Shown here: positions 7,861-17,294 of the stretch, in pieces
Numbering within the stretch: the first letter of the stretch is position 1
Layout of the letters: each line of letters opens with the position of its first letter
Source of the DNA: Sphaerochaeta globosa str. Buddy
GTDB lineage: Bacteria > Spirochaetota > Spirochaetia > Sphaerochaetales > Sphaerochaetaceae
Assembly (NCBI RefSeq): GCF_000190435.1
Contig: NC_015152.1
Location: 2,300,458 to 2,364,457 of the forward strand
DNA length: 64,000 nt
Direction: 5' to 3'
Made by a program: the position numbers and the translations under genes
Notes under the pieces: model-generated
Told to the model about the DNA's origin: nothing
Seen by the model: only the letters and a program-made list of their open reading frames with translations
Database searches by the model: none

Positions 7861-8730
7861 ATGATCAGAGAGAGGATTCGGGAAAATCTTGGCAGCATGT
7901 CCCCGTCCTTTCAGGAAATCGGGCGTTGGCTTTTGGACAACTACGACGCTATCGGTTTTTCCTCAGTGCATGACCTCAGTAAAACCATCGGAGTCAGCAA
8001 TGCTTCCTTGGTTCGCTATACCCAGGCCCTCGGCTTTAAGGGATACAAGCAGTTCAGGGAAGCAGTTCAGGAAGAGGTGAAAACAAAGCTTCACCCCGAC
8101 TCGGCGGTCACCCTCAATGAACTGGATCTGCTGCCGGTCAAGAAACAGTTGCAAAGGCTTGCTGACAACGAAATCAACAACCTAAGTAAAACGCTGAAGG
8201 ACATCAGCGTACCCTCGCTGCTCGAAATGGTTGAAGGAGTTTTTTCCAGCAATCGAGTTTTCATCAGCGGCTTCGGCGTCAGCAAGAACATCATGCAGAT
8301 TTTTGAGTATGCCTTGACTTGTCTGCAAATCAAAGATGTGCATGGCATTACCGGTTCCATCAGCGACTATAGTCCCAAGCTTCGCAATATCACCGTCAAT
8401 GACAGCCTTTTCATCCTGACCATGCCTCCCTACTCCCCCGAGGCCATCCATGTAGCCACACAAGCTAAAAAACAGGGTGCGCAAGTCTTTTTATTCACTG
8501 ATTCAGCAAACTGCCCGATCTACCCCATTGCAAAGGCCGTGGTTCGTTGCGCAAACAACTCACTGCTGCTCACCAACTCCTATGTGGGTATGATTGCAGT
8601 CATCCAGGTATTCATCAACATGCTTCTGCTCTCCAGCAAAGGCAGCCTCATAACCCATATGAAGGAAATTTATCATTCAGAACAACAGGGCTACTCATTC
8701 CTGAAAGCCCAGAAGGAAGGCTTATTGTGA
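7861..8730 (+). CDS. RpiR/MurR family transcriptional regulator
   Basis: Regulator with an N-terminal HTH_6 domain (about residues 1-80; IGRWLLDNYDAIGFSSVHDLSKTIGVSNASLVRYTQ) and a C-terminal SIS sugar-phosphate-binding domain (about residues 120-260; VFISGFGVSKNIMQIFE, LTMPPYSPEAIHVATQAKKQGA). Family members sense phosphosugars; MurR, for example, senses MurNAc-6-P. It is the first gene of a co-directional run that encodes a D-aminopeptidase and a peptide importer, so it probably regulates that operon. GGGGAGG precedes ATG 7861. Its TGA stop overlaps the next start as GTGA. The actual ligand is unknown. Confidence 0.88.
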   Translation: MIRERIRENLGSMSPSFQEIGRWLLDNYDAIGFSSVHDLSKTIGVSNASLVRYTQALGFKGYKQFREAVQEEVKTKLHPDSAVTLNELDLLPVKKQLQRLADNEINNLSKTLKDISVPSLLEMVEGVFSSNRVFISGFGVSKNIMQIFEYALTCLQIKDVHGITGSISDYSPKLRNITVNDSLFILTMPPYSPEAIHVATQAKKQGAQVFLFTDSANCPIYPIAKAVVRCANNSLLLTNSYVGMIAVIQVFINMLLLSSKGSLITHMKEIYHSEQQGYSFLKAQKEGLL

Positions 8731-9548
8731 AGATATTTATTTCAACAGACATGGAAGGCATCGAAGGCATCTCTTCTTGGAATGAGATGACCACCAAGGA
8801 AGCTTGGTGTGCAGGTCTTTTGAAACAGGAACTTACCTATGTAATCTCAACGCTCCTGAAGAACGCTGATATCCAGGAAATCTGTATCTGCGATTCCCAC
8901 AGCCGGGGAGAGAACCTGCTGTATGGTTCATTCGGTGATGAACGGGTCACCCATGTGAAGGGCTATCCACGTCGCAATTACATGATGGAAGGCTTGGATG
9001 AGAGCTTTGATGCCGTATTCTTGCTGGGCTACCATGCAAGCATCGGAACACTGAACGGTGGCATGGACCACTCCTACAGCTCATCGTGCATCTACCGGGT
9101 GCGCCTCAATGGGAAGGAAGTGGGGGAAGTGGAGATCAATGCCTATTATGCGGGCTTGTTCGGTGTTCCTATCGCCCTCATCAGCGGCGATGACATTCTT
9201 GAAGAACAAATGAAAGAGTTCCTGCCGGTCCCCTATGTACGGACCAAGGAAGGTATGGGCCGCTATGCTGCCAAAATGTACAGCCCCGAGCGGGTGCAGA
9301 AAGCCTTTGAGTCACAGGTGCAGGCGTTCCTTAAGCAAGATGACTTTGAGGTGAAACGTCTAGAGGGCGAGGTAACCCTGGAAGTGGATTTGGCTACGAC
9401 TGTCATTGCCGATGCCGTTTCCATAGTCCCGGGCATCACGCGCCTCGACGGCAGGACTGTGCAGTACAAGAGCAGCAACTACACCGATATTTTCCACATG
9501 ATCCTGACCATTGCCATGCTTGGTGGCAAATTCGCCCAATACACATAA
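8727..9548 (+). CDS. D-aminopeptidase, M55 family (DppA-like)
   Basis: Zinc peptidase that removes N-terminal D-amino acids from short peptides, named after Bacillus DppA. The metal ligands of family M55 are visible: DMEG near the N-terminus, DSH around residue 60, GYHA around 105, and EINA around 135. Length (about 273 residues) is normal. Translation probably starts at GTG 8727, which overlaps the rpiR stop codon, giving the family's usual VKIFISTDMEG start; an upstream extension would run through rpiR. Placement directly before a Dpp-type importer suggests trimming of imported D-Ala-containing peptides, such as peptidoglycan stem fragments (inference). Confidence 0.88.
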   Translation: MKIFISTDMEGIEGISSWNEMTTKEAWCAGLLKQELTYVISTLLKNADIQEICICDSHSRGENLLYGSFGDERVTHVKGYPRRNYMMEGLDESFDAVFLLGYHASIGTLNGGMDHSYSSSCIYRVRLNGKEVGEVEINAYYAGLFGVPIALISGDDILEEQMKEFLPVPYVRTKEGMGRYAAKMYSPERVQKAFESQVQAFLKQDDFEVKRLEGEVTLEVDLATTVIADAVSIVPGITRLDGRTVQYKSSNYTDIFHMILTIAMLGGKFAQYT

Positions 9549-9574
9549 GCAGAGCACGTGAGAGAGGAAGAGGT

Positions 9575-10552
9575 ATGGGAAAGTATATAGTACGACGTTT
9601 GCTCATGATGATACCGGTACTCCTAGGAGTCACCTTCATTGTATTCTTCATCATGTCCTTGACGCCCGGCGATCCGGCGGCCATCATTCTGGGCGATCAG
9701 GCCAGTGCAGAGTCCCTCGCCCTGAAGCGGATTGAATTGGGCTTGGATAAACCGTTGCTTTTCAGGTATGCAACCTACATGGGAAACCTATTCCGTGGGG
9801 ACCTGGGGACGAGTTACCGAAACCAGTTGTCGGTGGCTGAACAGGTGTGGGATAAATTTCCCAACACTGCCCTTTTAGCCATCGCCGGCATTCTCGTGGC
9901 CCTTATGATCGGCATTCCTGTAGGAATTCTTTCAGCGAAAAAACAATACACCTTCATGGACAACTCTTCGATGGTACTCTCGCTCATCGGGGTCTCGATG
10001 CCGAACTTCTGGCTCGGCTTGTTGCTTTCGCTTCTCTTCGCACTCAAACTGGGGTGGTTGCCATCACAAGGCATGGGAAGCGGATTTTGGGGGTTGCTCA
10101 GGTCCCTGATATTACCGGCTATCACGTTGGGGACGGGAGTTGCTGCAACGGTGGTGCGTATGACCCGCTCCTCCATGCTGGAAGTCATCCGGCAGGACTA
10201 TATTTCCACAGCCCGTGCAAAAGGCATCACAGAAAAGCAGGTAACTAACAAGCACATGCTCAAGAACGCCCTGATTCCCATCGTAACCGCAGTCGGTTTG
10301 CAGTTCGGACACCTGCTTGGAGGCGCCATGCTCACTGAGACCATTTTCTCCTGGCCGGGTCTTGGCCGTCTGATGGTCGATTCCATCACCAGCAAGGATA
10401 TTCCCATGGTACTAGGTGCTGTAATTTTCATGGCAGTCATGTTCAGTTTCGTCAATCTTTTGGTCGACATCCTCTATGCCTTCCTCGACCCACGCATCAA
10501 AAGCCAATACAAGGGTAAAAAGGCAGCCAGCAAAAGGGAGGTCACCGTATGA
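9575..10552 (+). CDS. dppB: Oligopeptide/dipeptide ABC transporter permease, DppB type
   Basis: Inner-membrane permease of a peptide importer, 325 residues with about six spans. It begins with MGKYIVRRLLMMIPVLLGVT, the conserved DppB/OppB start. The coupling-helix region is DYISTARAKGITEKQV, matching the E-A-A-x3-G loop of binding-protein-dependent permeases. GAGGAAGAGG precedes the ATG. Its stop overlaps the dppC start by four bases. Confidence 0.93.
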   Translation: MGKYIVRRLLMMIPVLLGVTFIVFFIMSLTPGDPAAIILGDQASAESLALKRIELGLDKPLLFRYATYMGNLFRGDLGTSYRNQLSVAEQVWDKFPNTALLAIAGILVALMIGIPVGILSAKKQYTFMDNSSMVLSLIGVSMPNFWLGLLLSLLFALKLGWLPSQGMGSGFWGLLRSLILPAITLGTGVAATVVRMTRSSMLEVIRQDYISTARAKGITEKQVTNKHMLKNALIPIVTAVGLQFGHLLGGAMLTETIFSWPGLGRLMVDSITSKDIPMVLGAVIFMAVMFSFVNLLVDILYAFLDPRIKSQYKGKKAASKREVTV

Positions 10553-11439
10553 AGACATCAGAGGTCAAGAAACAGCGCACCCTTGCATCTGAAACCTGGA
10601 GACGTTTCAGAAAGAACAAACTTGCCCTTACCGGCATGATTGTCCTGGTCTCACTGGTCCTTATCGCATTAAGCACCATAGTCATCGACTTGGTGACTGA
10701 CAATGCAATCTACAACAACTATGTGATCAAGCAGAACTTGCGCTTGAGGCTGCAAGGCCCGAGCAAAGCCCATATTTTCGGTCTCGATGAGTTTGGACGT
10801 GATATTTTCATGCGCATGGTCTGGGCTGTGCGATACTCGCTGTTCATGGGAACGATTGCCATCGCTCTTTCGACCACCGTCGGTGTCATTCTCGGTTCCA
10901 TTGCCGGCTACTACGGCAAGGTTACCGACAACGTCATCATGCGCTTCATGGATGTGTTGCTTGCCATCCCGTCCATGCTGCTGGCAACTGCAATTGTAGC
11001 TGCCTTGGGTACCAGCCTGACCAACGTGTTGATTGCGATCGCCATCAGCTATGTGCCCACTTTCGCCAGAACCGTCCGTGCTTCCGTACTGACCATCAAG
11101 GACCAGGAGTTCATCGAGGCCGCCCGTGCAATGGGTGCCAGTGATTTCCGCATTATCTTCAAGTACATCCTTCCCAATTCCATGGCTCCGCTTATCGTGC
11201 AGGCAACCTTGGGTGTTGCCGGTGCAATACTTTCCATAGCCGGACTCTCGTTTCTCGGTTTGGGCATCCAACCGCCCACCCCAGAATGGGGTTCGATGCT
11301 CTCCTCGGCTAGGTCCTACATCCGAGAGGGCTGGCACATTACCGTTATTCCCGGCTTGGGAATCATGATTACCATCCTCGCTCTCAATGTTATGGGTGAT
11401 GGCCTCAGGGATGCTCTGGATCCCCGACTGAAGAATTAG
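10549..11439 (+). CDS. dppC: Oligopeptide/dipeptide ABC transporter permease, DppC type
   Basis: Second membrane subunit of the peptide importer, 296 residues. It has the N-terminal OppC_N helix (WRRFRKNKLALTGMIVL), the characteristic FGLDEFGRDIFMRMVWAVRYSL loop, and the EAA motif FIEAARAMGASDFRIIFKYILPN. The C-terminus (GDGLRDALDPRLKN) is typical of the family. It forms a heterodimer with the preceding DppB. Confidence 0.93.
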   Translation: MKTSEVKKQRTLASETWRRFRKNKLALTGMIVLVSLVLIALSTIVIDLVTDNAIYNNYVIKQNLRLRLQGPSKAHIFGLDEFGRDIFMRMVWAVRYSLFMGTIAIALSTTVGVILGSIAGYYGKVTDNVIMRFMDVLLAIPSMLLATAIVAALGTSLTNVLIAIAISYVPTFARTVRASVLTIKDQEFIEAARAMGASDFRIIFKYILPNSMAPLIVQATLGVAGAILSIAGLSFLGLGIQPPTPEWGSMLSSARSYIREGWHITVIPGLGIMITILALNVMGDGLRDALDPRLKN

Positions 11440-11447
11440 GAGCAAGC

Positions 11448-12437
11448 ATGAGTAAAACAGAAGAGCTGATACGCATAGAAGATTTGACGGTTCATTACGA
11501 AACCGATGACGGTATCGTCAATGCGCTGAACGATGTCTCCCTATCCATGCTCAAAGGTGAGACACTGGGGCTGGTCGGTGAAACCGGAGCAGGAAAAACA
11601 ACGCTTGCCCGCAGTATTCTCCGCTTGATCCCCTCCCCTCCGGGAGTCATTAAGTCGGGTAAGATTTTCTTCGAAGACAAGGACCTGCTCTCACTGAGTG
11701 AAAATCAAATGCGTGCCATTCGCGGCAACAGTATTTCCATGATTTTCCAGGACCCTATGACCAGCCTCAATCCGGTTATGTCGGTGGGCGACCAAATCAT
11801 GGAGGTGGTGGAAGCCCACAATAAGAACCTGAGCAAGGAAGAGATGGAAAAACAGGCTCTTTCGATGCTGGAAATGGTCGGCATACCTTCATCTCGAAGC
11901 CATGAGTATCCCCACCAGTTCTCAGGCGGGATGAAGCAGCGGGTAATCATCGCCATTGCCTTGGCATGCAATCCCACGCTTCTCATCGCCGACGAGCCGA
12001 CTACGGCCTTGGATGTGACCATCCAAGCCCAAGTGCTCGATATGATAACCGCCCTGAAAAACAGACTCAACACCGCCATGTTGCTCATCACCCATGACTT
12101 GGGGGTTGTAGCGCAGAATTGTGACCGCGTGGCAATCATCTATGCCGGTCAGGTCATTGAGCTGGGAACGCTCCAGGATATATTCAAACGACCCACCCAC
12201 CCCTACACCAAGGGATTGCTTGGCTCCATTCCTTCCTTGACCAAGGAAGTCAAAAGGCTCAGCCCCATCAAGGGTATGATGCCCGATCCGACCGACCTGC
12301 CAGCGGGTTGTAAGTTTGCACCCCGCTGCCAGTTTGCAACGGAGGTCTGCAAACAGGCTGTCCCGCCGTCCTATCAGGTAAGCGCCACCCATCAGGTGCG
12401 CTGCATCCTTGCCAATGTGGAGGTACAAAATGGCTGA
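11448..12437 (+). CDS. dppD: Peptide ABC transporter ATPase, DppD type
   Basis: Cytoplasmic ATPase that powers peptide import. Walker A is GETGAGKTT, the signature is QFSGGMKQRV, Walker B is LLIADEPTTALD, and the switch His lies in LLITHDLGVV. After about residue 260 comes the oligopeptide-transporter C-terminal domain with the cysteine pattern CKFAPRCQFATEVC, which in related proteins can hold an Fe-S cluster. Length (329) is normal. The last eight bases overlap the dppF start. Confidence 0.93.
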   Translation: MSKTEELIRIEDLTVHYETDDGIVNALNDVSLSMLKGETLGLVGETGAGKTTLARSILRLIPSPPGVIKSGKIFFEDKDLLSLSENQMRAIRGNSISMIFQDPMTSLNPVMSVGDQIMEVVEAHNKNLSKEEMEKQALSMLEMVGIPSSRSHEYPHQFSGGMKQRVIIAIALACNPTLLIADEPTTALDVTIQAQVLDMITALKNRLNTAMLLITHDLGVVAQNCDRVAIIYAGQVIELGTLQDIFKRPTHPYTKGLLGSIPSLTKEVKRLSPIKGMMPDPTDLPAGCKFAPRCQFATEVCKQAVPPSYQVSATHQVRCILANVEVQNG

Positions 12438-13383
12438 ACCCTTGCTCAAGGTCGAACACCTGAAAAAATATTTTCATACAAACCATGGCACCCTGCATGC
12501 TGTCGACGATGTATCCTTCACCCTGAACAAGGGGGAGACTCTGGGCGTCGTCGGTGAATCGGGCTGCGGCAAGTCAACCCTTGGCAGAACCATTCTACGA
12601 CTGCATGAGCCTACCGATGGCAAGGTGTTTTTTGATGGAAAGGAAATTACCGCGCTTACCAAGCACGAGATGAAAGAAATCCGACGGGATATGCAAATCA
12701 TCTTCCAAGACCCCTTTGCTTCGCTCAACCCCCGCATGACAGTCAGTGAGACCATTGCAGAAAGTCTGCTCATCCAAAGGTTATACACCCGTAAGCAAGC
12801 TGTACAGTTAAGAAAGCGTGTAGTTGAGCTGATGGACTTTGTCGGTTTGTCGGCCAGGTTGGTCAACAGCTATCCTCATGAACTCGATGGGGGGAGAAGA
12901 CAACGCATCGGTATCGCCCGCACCCTTGCCCTCGATCCGAAGTTCATCGTCTGCGACGAACCGGTGTCGGCCCTGGATGTTTCCATCCAGGCGCAGATTT
13001 TGAATCTCATGCAGGATTTACAGGATGAGTTCGGCTTGACGTACCTGTTCATCACGCATGACCTATCGGTGGTGAAGCACCTTTCCAATACGATAGCCGT
13101 CATGTATCTGGGACAGGTTGTTGAGCATGCACCCTCGCGTTCCCTCTTTGAGAAACCGCTGCATCCCTATACCCAGGCACTGCTATCCGCCATACCCGTT
13201 CCCGATCCCGATTATGAGGTCGACCGCGTCCTGTTGCATGGCGAGTTGACCAGTCCGGTCAATCCGGTACCGGGTTGCAGGTTTGCCAAGCGCTGTCCGT
13301 ATGTCTCTGATGCTTGCAGAAAGGCCGATATTCCGCTGAAGGAAGTGGAGCCTGGTCACTTTGTTGCTTGTGTTTTGGTGTAA
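12430..13383 (+). CDS. dppF: Peptide ABC transporter ATPase, DppF type
   Basis: Second ATPase of the peptide importer. Walker A is GESGCGKST, Walker B FIVCDEPVSALD, and the switch region FITHDLSVV. The ABC signature reads ELDGGRRQRIG, so the Ser of the usual LSGGQ is Asp; this variant occurs in other DppF/AppF proteins. The C-terminal Cys motif is CRFAKRCPYVSDAC. ATG 12430 is chosen because GGAGG lies six bases upstream and it overlaps the dppD end. Confidence 0.93.
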   Translation: MAEPLLKVEHLKKYFHTNHGTLHAVDDVSFTLNKGETLGVVGESGCGKSTLGRTILRLHEPTDGKVFFDGKEITALTKHEMKEIRRDMQIIFQDPFASLNPRMTVSETIAESLLIQRLYTRKQAVQLRKRVVELMDFVGLSARLVNSYPHELDGGRRQRIGIARTLALDPKFIVCDEPVSALDVSIQAQILNLMQDLQDEFGLTYLFITHDLSVVKHLSNTIAVMYLGQVVEHAPSRSLFEKPLHPYTQALLSAIPVPDPDYEVDRVLLHGELTSPVNPVPGCRFAKRCPYVSDACRKADIPLKEVEPGHFVACVLV

Positions 13384-13432
13384 CTCGTTGTTCCTGCCAA
13401 AGGGGCATCGAAAGAAAATAGGAGAAAAGACC

Positions 13433-14962
13433 ATGAAAAAGATGCTGACCGTGCTACTCGTTTTGTTCTGCAGCGCAGCCCTCTTCGCTGGCGGATCCTC
13501 AGAATCGTCCACTGCAGCCGTAACCGGCTACAAGGATACGATTACTGTTGGACAGGGGGCGGATGTCACCTCGTTCGATCCCCACATCGGTAAAGAGACC
13601 CCCGCTGTCGCAGTGACCAACCACATCTTTGACACGCTGGTGGATACCAATCCTGCTACAGGTGAAGTCATTCCCCAGATCGCTGAGAAGTGGGAGGTAG
13701 TATCCCCTACTTCGTACCGGTTCTTCATTCGCAAAGGCCTCACATTCCACAACGGTGAAGCCTTGGATGCCGATGACGTCAAGTTCTCCCTCGACCGTGC
13801 CATTGCAAGTGCTTCGGTCTCCTACATCGTCGACTTCATCAAGGAAGTCAAGATTGAGGACCAGTATACGGTGCTGGTAACCACCAAGGCTCCGTATGGA
13901 CCGACGCTGCGCAACCTCGCAGTTCCGTTTGCAGCCATTGTTCCCAAGGACTATGTCTCTGCAAACCCGGACATCCTGAAGACCAAACCCGTCGGAACCG
14001 GTCCCTACAAGTTCGTTTCGTGGACCCAGAACGACAATGCCAAGCTTGAGGCATTCGACCAGTACTACAAGGGAGCTCCCCAGACCAAGAATCTGATCGT
14101 CAAGGTCATTCCTGAAGCTTCCCAGAGAACCATTGCCTTGGAGACCGGAGAGCTGGATATCGTGTACGACATCCTTGTTTCCGACCTCAAGCGTGTAAGG
14201 GAAAACAAGAACCTCACCCTTTTGGAAGCTCCTTCGTTGACTTGTTTCTATATCTCTTTCAATACGCGCAAGGCTCCCTTCGACAACCAGTTGGTTCGTC
14301 AGGCCATCAACATGGCAATCGATCGCCAGCTGCTTGTTGACACCGTCAATAGTGGCACCGGCTCCGCCGCCGACGAAATCATCGCCCCGGCTGTATACGG
14401 CTACTACTCCACCGGTGTATGGGAATACAATCCCACCAAGGCAAAAGCAATGCTTGCCCAGGCCGGCTATCCCAATGGTTTCAATGCAACGCTGTGGGTG
14501 AACAACAACCAGAGCCGTGTTGAGATGTGTCAGGCTATCCAGGAAATGCTCCGAGAAATCGGCATCACGGTAAAGGTAGAGGTAATGGAATTCGGTACCT
14601 TCATCAGCCGCACGACCGCCGGTGAGCACGACATGGGATACTTTGGCTGGGTAACCTCAACCAAGGATGCTGACTACTCTTACTACTCGCTTGAGCACAG
14701 CTCACAGCAGGGTGCTCCCGGAAACCGTTCCTTCATCGCCGATCCCGAAGTTGACCGCTTGGTCATGCTCGGACGCACCAGTGCCGATACCAAGGTTCGT
14801 GATGCTGCCTATAAGGATTTGGCTATCAGGCTGAAGGAAGTCGCAAACAACGCTCCGATCATTTACACCGCCATCACCGCCGGTGCAAACAAGAAGACCG
14901 AGGGCTTCGTCCTCGACCCGATCGGATACCACAGATTGGAAACCGTCAAGGTTGCCAAGTAA
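13433..14962 (+). CDS. dppE: Peptide ABC transporter substrate-binding protein (SBP_bac_5)
   Basis: Exported binding protein of about 509 residues that delivers peptides to DppBCDF. The signal peptide is MKKMLTVLLVLFCSAALFAG followed by GSSES; no good lipobox Cys follows, so it may be released or retained otherwise. The SBP_bac_5 core includes DVTSFDPHIGKETPAV and PTSYRFFIRKGLTFHNGE near the start and DELDIVYD-like segments centrally. GGAG precedes ATG 13433. The binding protein is last in the transporter operon, ahead of a large hairpin, and is usually the most highly expressed subunit. Confidence 0.92.
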   Translation: MKKMLTVLLVLFCSAALFAGGSSESSTAAVTGYKDTITVGQGADVTSFDPHIGKETPAVAVTNHIFDTLVDTNPATGEVIPQIAEKWEVVSPTSYRFFIRKGLTFHNGEALDADDVKFSLDRAIASASVSYIVDFIKEVKIEDQYTVLVTTKAPYGPTLRNLAVPFAAIVPKDYVSANPDILKTKPVGTGPYKFVSWTQNDNAKLEAFDQYYKGAPQTKNLIVKVIPEASQRTIALETGELDIVYDILVSDLKRVRENKNLTLLEAPSLTCFYISFNTRKAPFDNQLVRQAINMAIDRQLLVDTVNSGTGSAADEIIAPAVYGYYSTGVWEYNPTKAKAMLAQAGYPNGFNATLWVNNNQSRVEMCQAIQEMLREIGITVKVEVMEFGTFISRTTAGEHDMGYFGWVTSTKDADYSYYSLEHSSQQGAPGNRSFIADPEVDRLVMLGRTSADTKVRDAAYKDLAIRLKEVANNAPIIYTAITAGANKKTEGFVLDPIGYHRLETVKVAK

Positions 14963-14975
14963 CATGTATTAGGTT

Positions 14976-15056
14976 CCAGGCCGGTGGCAGCACAAGCGGA
15001 CATACTTACAAAACTGTACACCTTTGAGTTTTCTTGTGGTGCCCCTGCCTGGTTTT
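14976..15056 (+). terminator. Large stem-loop terminator after dppE
   Basis: CCAGGC (14976) pairs with GCCTGG (15047-15052) and GCACAAG with CTTGTGGTGC, enclosing a loop of roughly 35 bases, followed by TTTT. The loop is longer than in ordinary terminators. It may end part of the dpp transcript before the M42 gene. Confidence 0.6.
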
Positions 15057-15089
15057 ACTCAAAATTCCTCATCCTAAAGGATATAGTCC

Positions 15090-16166
15090 ATGAATACGCA
15101 AGACCTCATTCAAAGCATCAAACGCATCAGCGATGCCAACGGCATCAGCGGATTTGAAGATGAAGTGCTTTCTGTAATTCGAGAAGAAGGAGCCGATTTG
15201 GGAACCTTCACCGAAGATCGAATTCGCAACCTCTACCTCTACCGACATGAGAATAAAACCGGTCTTCCCATCGTACAGCTCAATTCCCACACCGATGAGG
15301 TCGGTTTCATGGTGAAGGCGATCAGGCCTGATGGAATGATTGAATTCATAACCATCGGAGGTTGGATTCCAACCAACGTGCCTGCCCACATGGTTCGCAT
15401 CCGCAACAAGGATGGCGTGTATATTCCCGCTGTCGTTGCAAGTAAGCCGCCACACTTCATGAGTGAGGCTGAGAAGAAGGCTCCGCTTGAGATTACCAAC
15501 TTGGTACTCGATGTAGGGGCCAGCAGCAGCGATGAGGTCATTCATGACTATCGAATCGGCATCGCAGCTCCGGTAGTTCCTGAGGTAACCTGCACCTATG
15601 ATGAAAAGCATGGCCTCTTCATCGGCAAGGCTTTTGACTGCCGTATCGGTTGTGCAAGCACCCTTGCCACACTCAAGGATTTGCAGGGAACCGAATTGAA
15701 GGTAAACCTTGTAGGCGACTTCTCCAGCCAAGAGGAGGTGGGAACCCGTGGTTCCATCGTCAGTGCAAATACAATCAAAGCGGATTTGGCTATCGTGTTT
15801 GAAGGGTGTCCTGCCGACGATACGGTCGTTCCAGCATATCAGGCGCAAACGTGTCTGAAGAAAGGTCCGATGCTGCGCCATATCGACTCCCGCATGATCA
15901 CCAACCCGCGCTTCCAACGGTATGCCCTCGACCTTGCAGAGCAACTCGGTATTCCGGTACAGGAAGCCGTTCGCAGTGCAGGGGCAACCAATGGAGCACC
16001 GATTCACTTGGCCAACGACGGTATTCCCGCCATTGTCATTGGAGTTCCTGTGCGGTATGCGCATACCCACTATGGAATCAGCGCTCTCTATGATGTAGAG
16101 CAAGCGGTGCGCCTAGCCAAAGAAATTCTTTTGAGAATGGACAATCAGATCATCCGGAGTTTCTAA
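15090..16166 (+). CDS. M42 family metallopeptidase (glutamyl aminopeptidase-like)
   Basis: Cytoplasmic dodecameric-type aminopeptidase of clan MH that trims oligopeptides. The family's metal ligands are visible: His in LNSHTDEVG, Asp in AFDCRIG, Glu-Glu in SSQEEVGTRG, Asp/Glu in FEGCPADDT, and His in VRYAHTHYG near the C-terminus. Length (358) is usual. Downstream of a peptide importer it would complete peptide breakdown. The start is MNTQDLIQSI with AAAGGAT upstream, a modest ribosome site. Confidence 0.9.
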   Translation: MNTQDLIQSIKRISDANGISGFEDEVLSVIREEGADLGTFTEDRIRNLYLYRHENKTGLPIVQLNSHTDEVGFMVKAIRPDGMIEFITIGGWIPTNVPAHMVRIRNKDGVYIPAVVASKPPHFMSEAEKKAPLEITNLVLDVGASSSDEVIHDYRIGIAAPVVPEVTCTYDEKHGLFIGKAFDCRIGCASTLATLKDLQGTELKVNLVGDFSSQEEVGTRGSIVSANTIKADLAIVFEGCPADDTVVPAYQAQTCLKKGPMLRHIDSRMITNPRFQRYALDLAEQLGIPVQEAVRSAGATNGAPIHLANDGIPAIVIGVPVRYAHTHYGISALYDVEQAVRLAKEILLRMDNQIIRSF

Positions 16167-16167
16167 T

Positions 16168-17226
16168 ATGAGAATGCGCATCGGATCCATGTTCACCCTC
16201 CAAGAGCCAAGTCAGTGTTCAAGTTCATACTTCACGGCCCTTGGAGCGGATGTTCAATCCTTCCTCTCGGGCCGATGCGCACTGTATGCCTGTTTGTTGG
16301 ATTGTGCCAACGCGAGCAGGCCAAAGCTTGCCTACGTTCCTGCCTATACGTGTGAGACGGTGCTTAGCAGCTACGAAAAGGCAGGCTACGCCCTGCGTTT
16401 CTACGATGTCGACCAAGCGGAACTCAAGCCAATTTTCAAGTATGAGGACCTAGCGGATGTCTCGGTACTGAACCTCTGCGGCTACTACGGGTTCAGCCGA
16501 TACGACAAGGCCTTCCTTGAGGTCTGCAGGCAGAATGGAATCACCATTATCCAGGACACCACCCATAGCCTTTTTTCTCAAGATGGACACTATCCCAATG
16601 CAGACTACTATGCAGGTAGTGTCCGAAAATGGCTGGGTATTGCCAGCGGCGGTGTAGCCGTCAAGAGAAAAGAAAGCTTTTCCGTTGAGCCCTTGAAAGC
16701 TGACGAAGAGCACCTGATGGGCCGCTATAAGGCGATGGAGTATCAAAAACTGGCCAATAAGTCGGGAAACGACACCTATGCCGAACAGGCCTCATCCATC
16801 TTCTGGGAAACGGAGATGCGCCTCAGGCACATGTTCGATGCCTTTGCAGGTGATGAGAAGTCCAAGACCATTCTCAACTCGCTCGATCCAACACACATGA
16901 TTGAGAAGCGTAGGGAAAACTACCAAACAGTTCTCAACGCACTCACACCCTCCCCGCAATGCCAGCCGATTTTCAAGAGCCTGGATGAGGCAACCTGCCC
17001 AAGTCACTTCACCTTCTATAGTGAAGACAGGCAGAGAGCCCAACAGCAATTGGAAAGGCAAAGCATCAAGAGCACAGTCTATTGGCCGCTGCCTCCGATG
17101 CTGACCAACAAGGAACAGTTTCCTCATGCCCTCTGGATTTATGACCATGTGATGAGCATTCAGATAGACCAGCGATACAGCAAAGAGGATATGGAGTACT
17201 TGGGTAAGGCGTTGGCTGGGTTGTAG
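16168..17226 (+). CDS. DegT/DnrJ/EryC1-like PLP-dependent aminotransferase fold protein
   Basis: Fold-type I PLP protein of 352 residues. Features shared with DegT aminotransferases are the YVPAYTCETVL start of the large domain, IIQDTTHSLFSQ around residue 130 (the Asp that contacts the PLP nitrogen), and GSVRKWLGIASGG around residue 155, whose Lys is the likely Schiff-base residue. The N-terminal part is divergent, and I cannot assign a substrate. The gene starts one base after the M42 stop codon, so it is the last member of the peptide operon; a role in amino-acid processing is inference. Confidence 0.72.
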   Translation: MRMRIGSMFTLQEPSQCSSSYFTALGADVQSFLSGRCALYACLLDCANASRPKLAYVPAYTCETVLSSYEKAGYALRFYDVDQAELKPIFKYEDLADVSVLNLCGYYGFSRYDKAFLEVCRQNGITIIQDTTHSLFSQDGHYPNADYYAGSVRKWLGIASGGVAVKRKESFSVEPLKADEEHLMGRYKAMEYQKLANKSGNDTYAEQASSIFWETEMRLRHMFDAFAGDEKSKTILNSLDPTHMIEKRRENYQTVLNALTPSPQCQPIFKSLDEATCPSHFTFYSEDRQRAQQQLERQSIKSTVYWPLPPMLTNKEQFPHALWIYDHVMSIQIDQRYSKEDMEYLGKALAGL

Positions 17227-17294
17227 AAATCCAAACCATTCTCTTTAAGTCTCACTTCTTTGTAAATCATCAGTACAAGTCGAATGTGTTCTTG

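Noticed and set aside
13499-14629. 376-codon minus-strand frame opposite dppE
   Set aside because: The opposite strand encodes a clear binding protein with signal peptide; the antisense frame resembles no known family.
15069-16103. 344-codon minus-strand frame opposite the M42 peptidase
   Set aside because: The M42 metal-ligand motifs are on the plus strand; the antisense frame is a by-product of codon usage.
16989-17008. Third copy of the GGCAAC/CTGCC repeat
   Set aside because: GAGGCAACCTGCC occurs within the DegT-like gene, but there is no matching GTTGCC arm or TCCTGATTCTCC block, so the match is chance.
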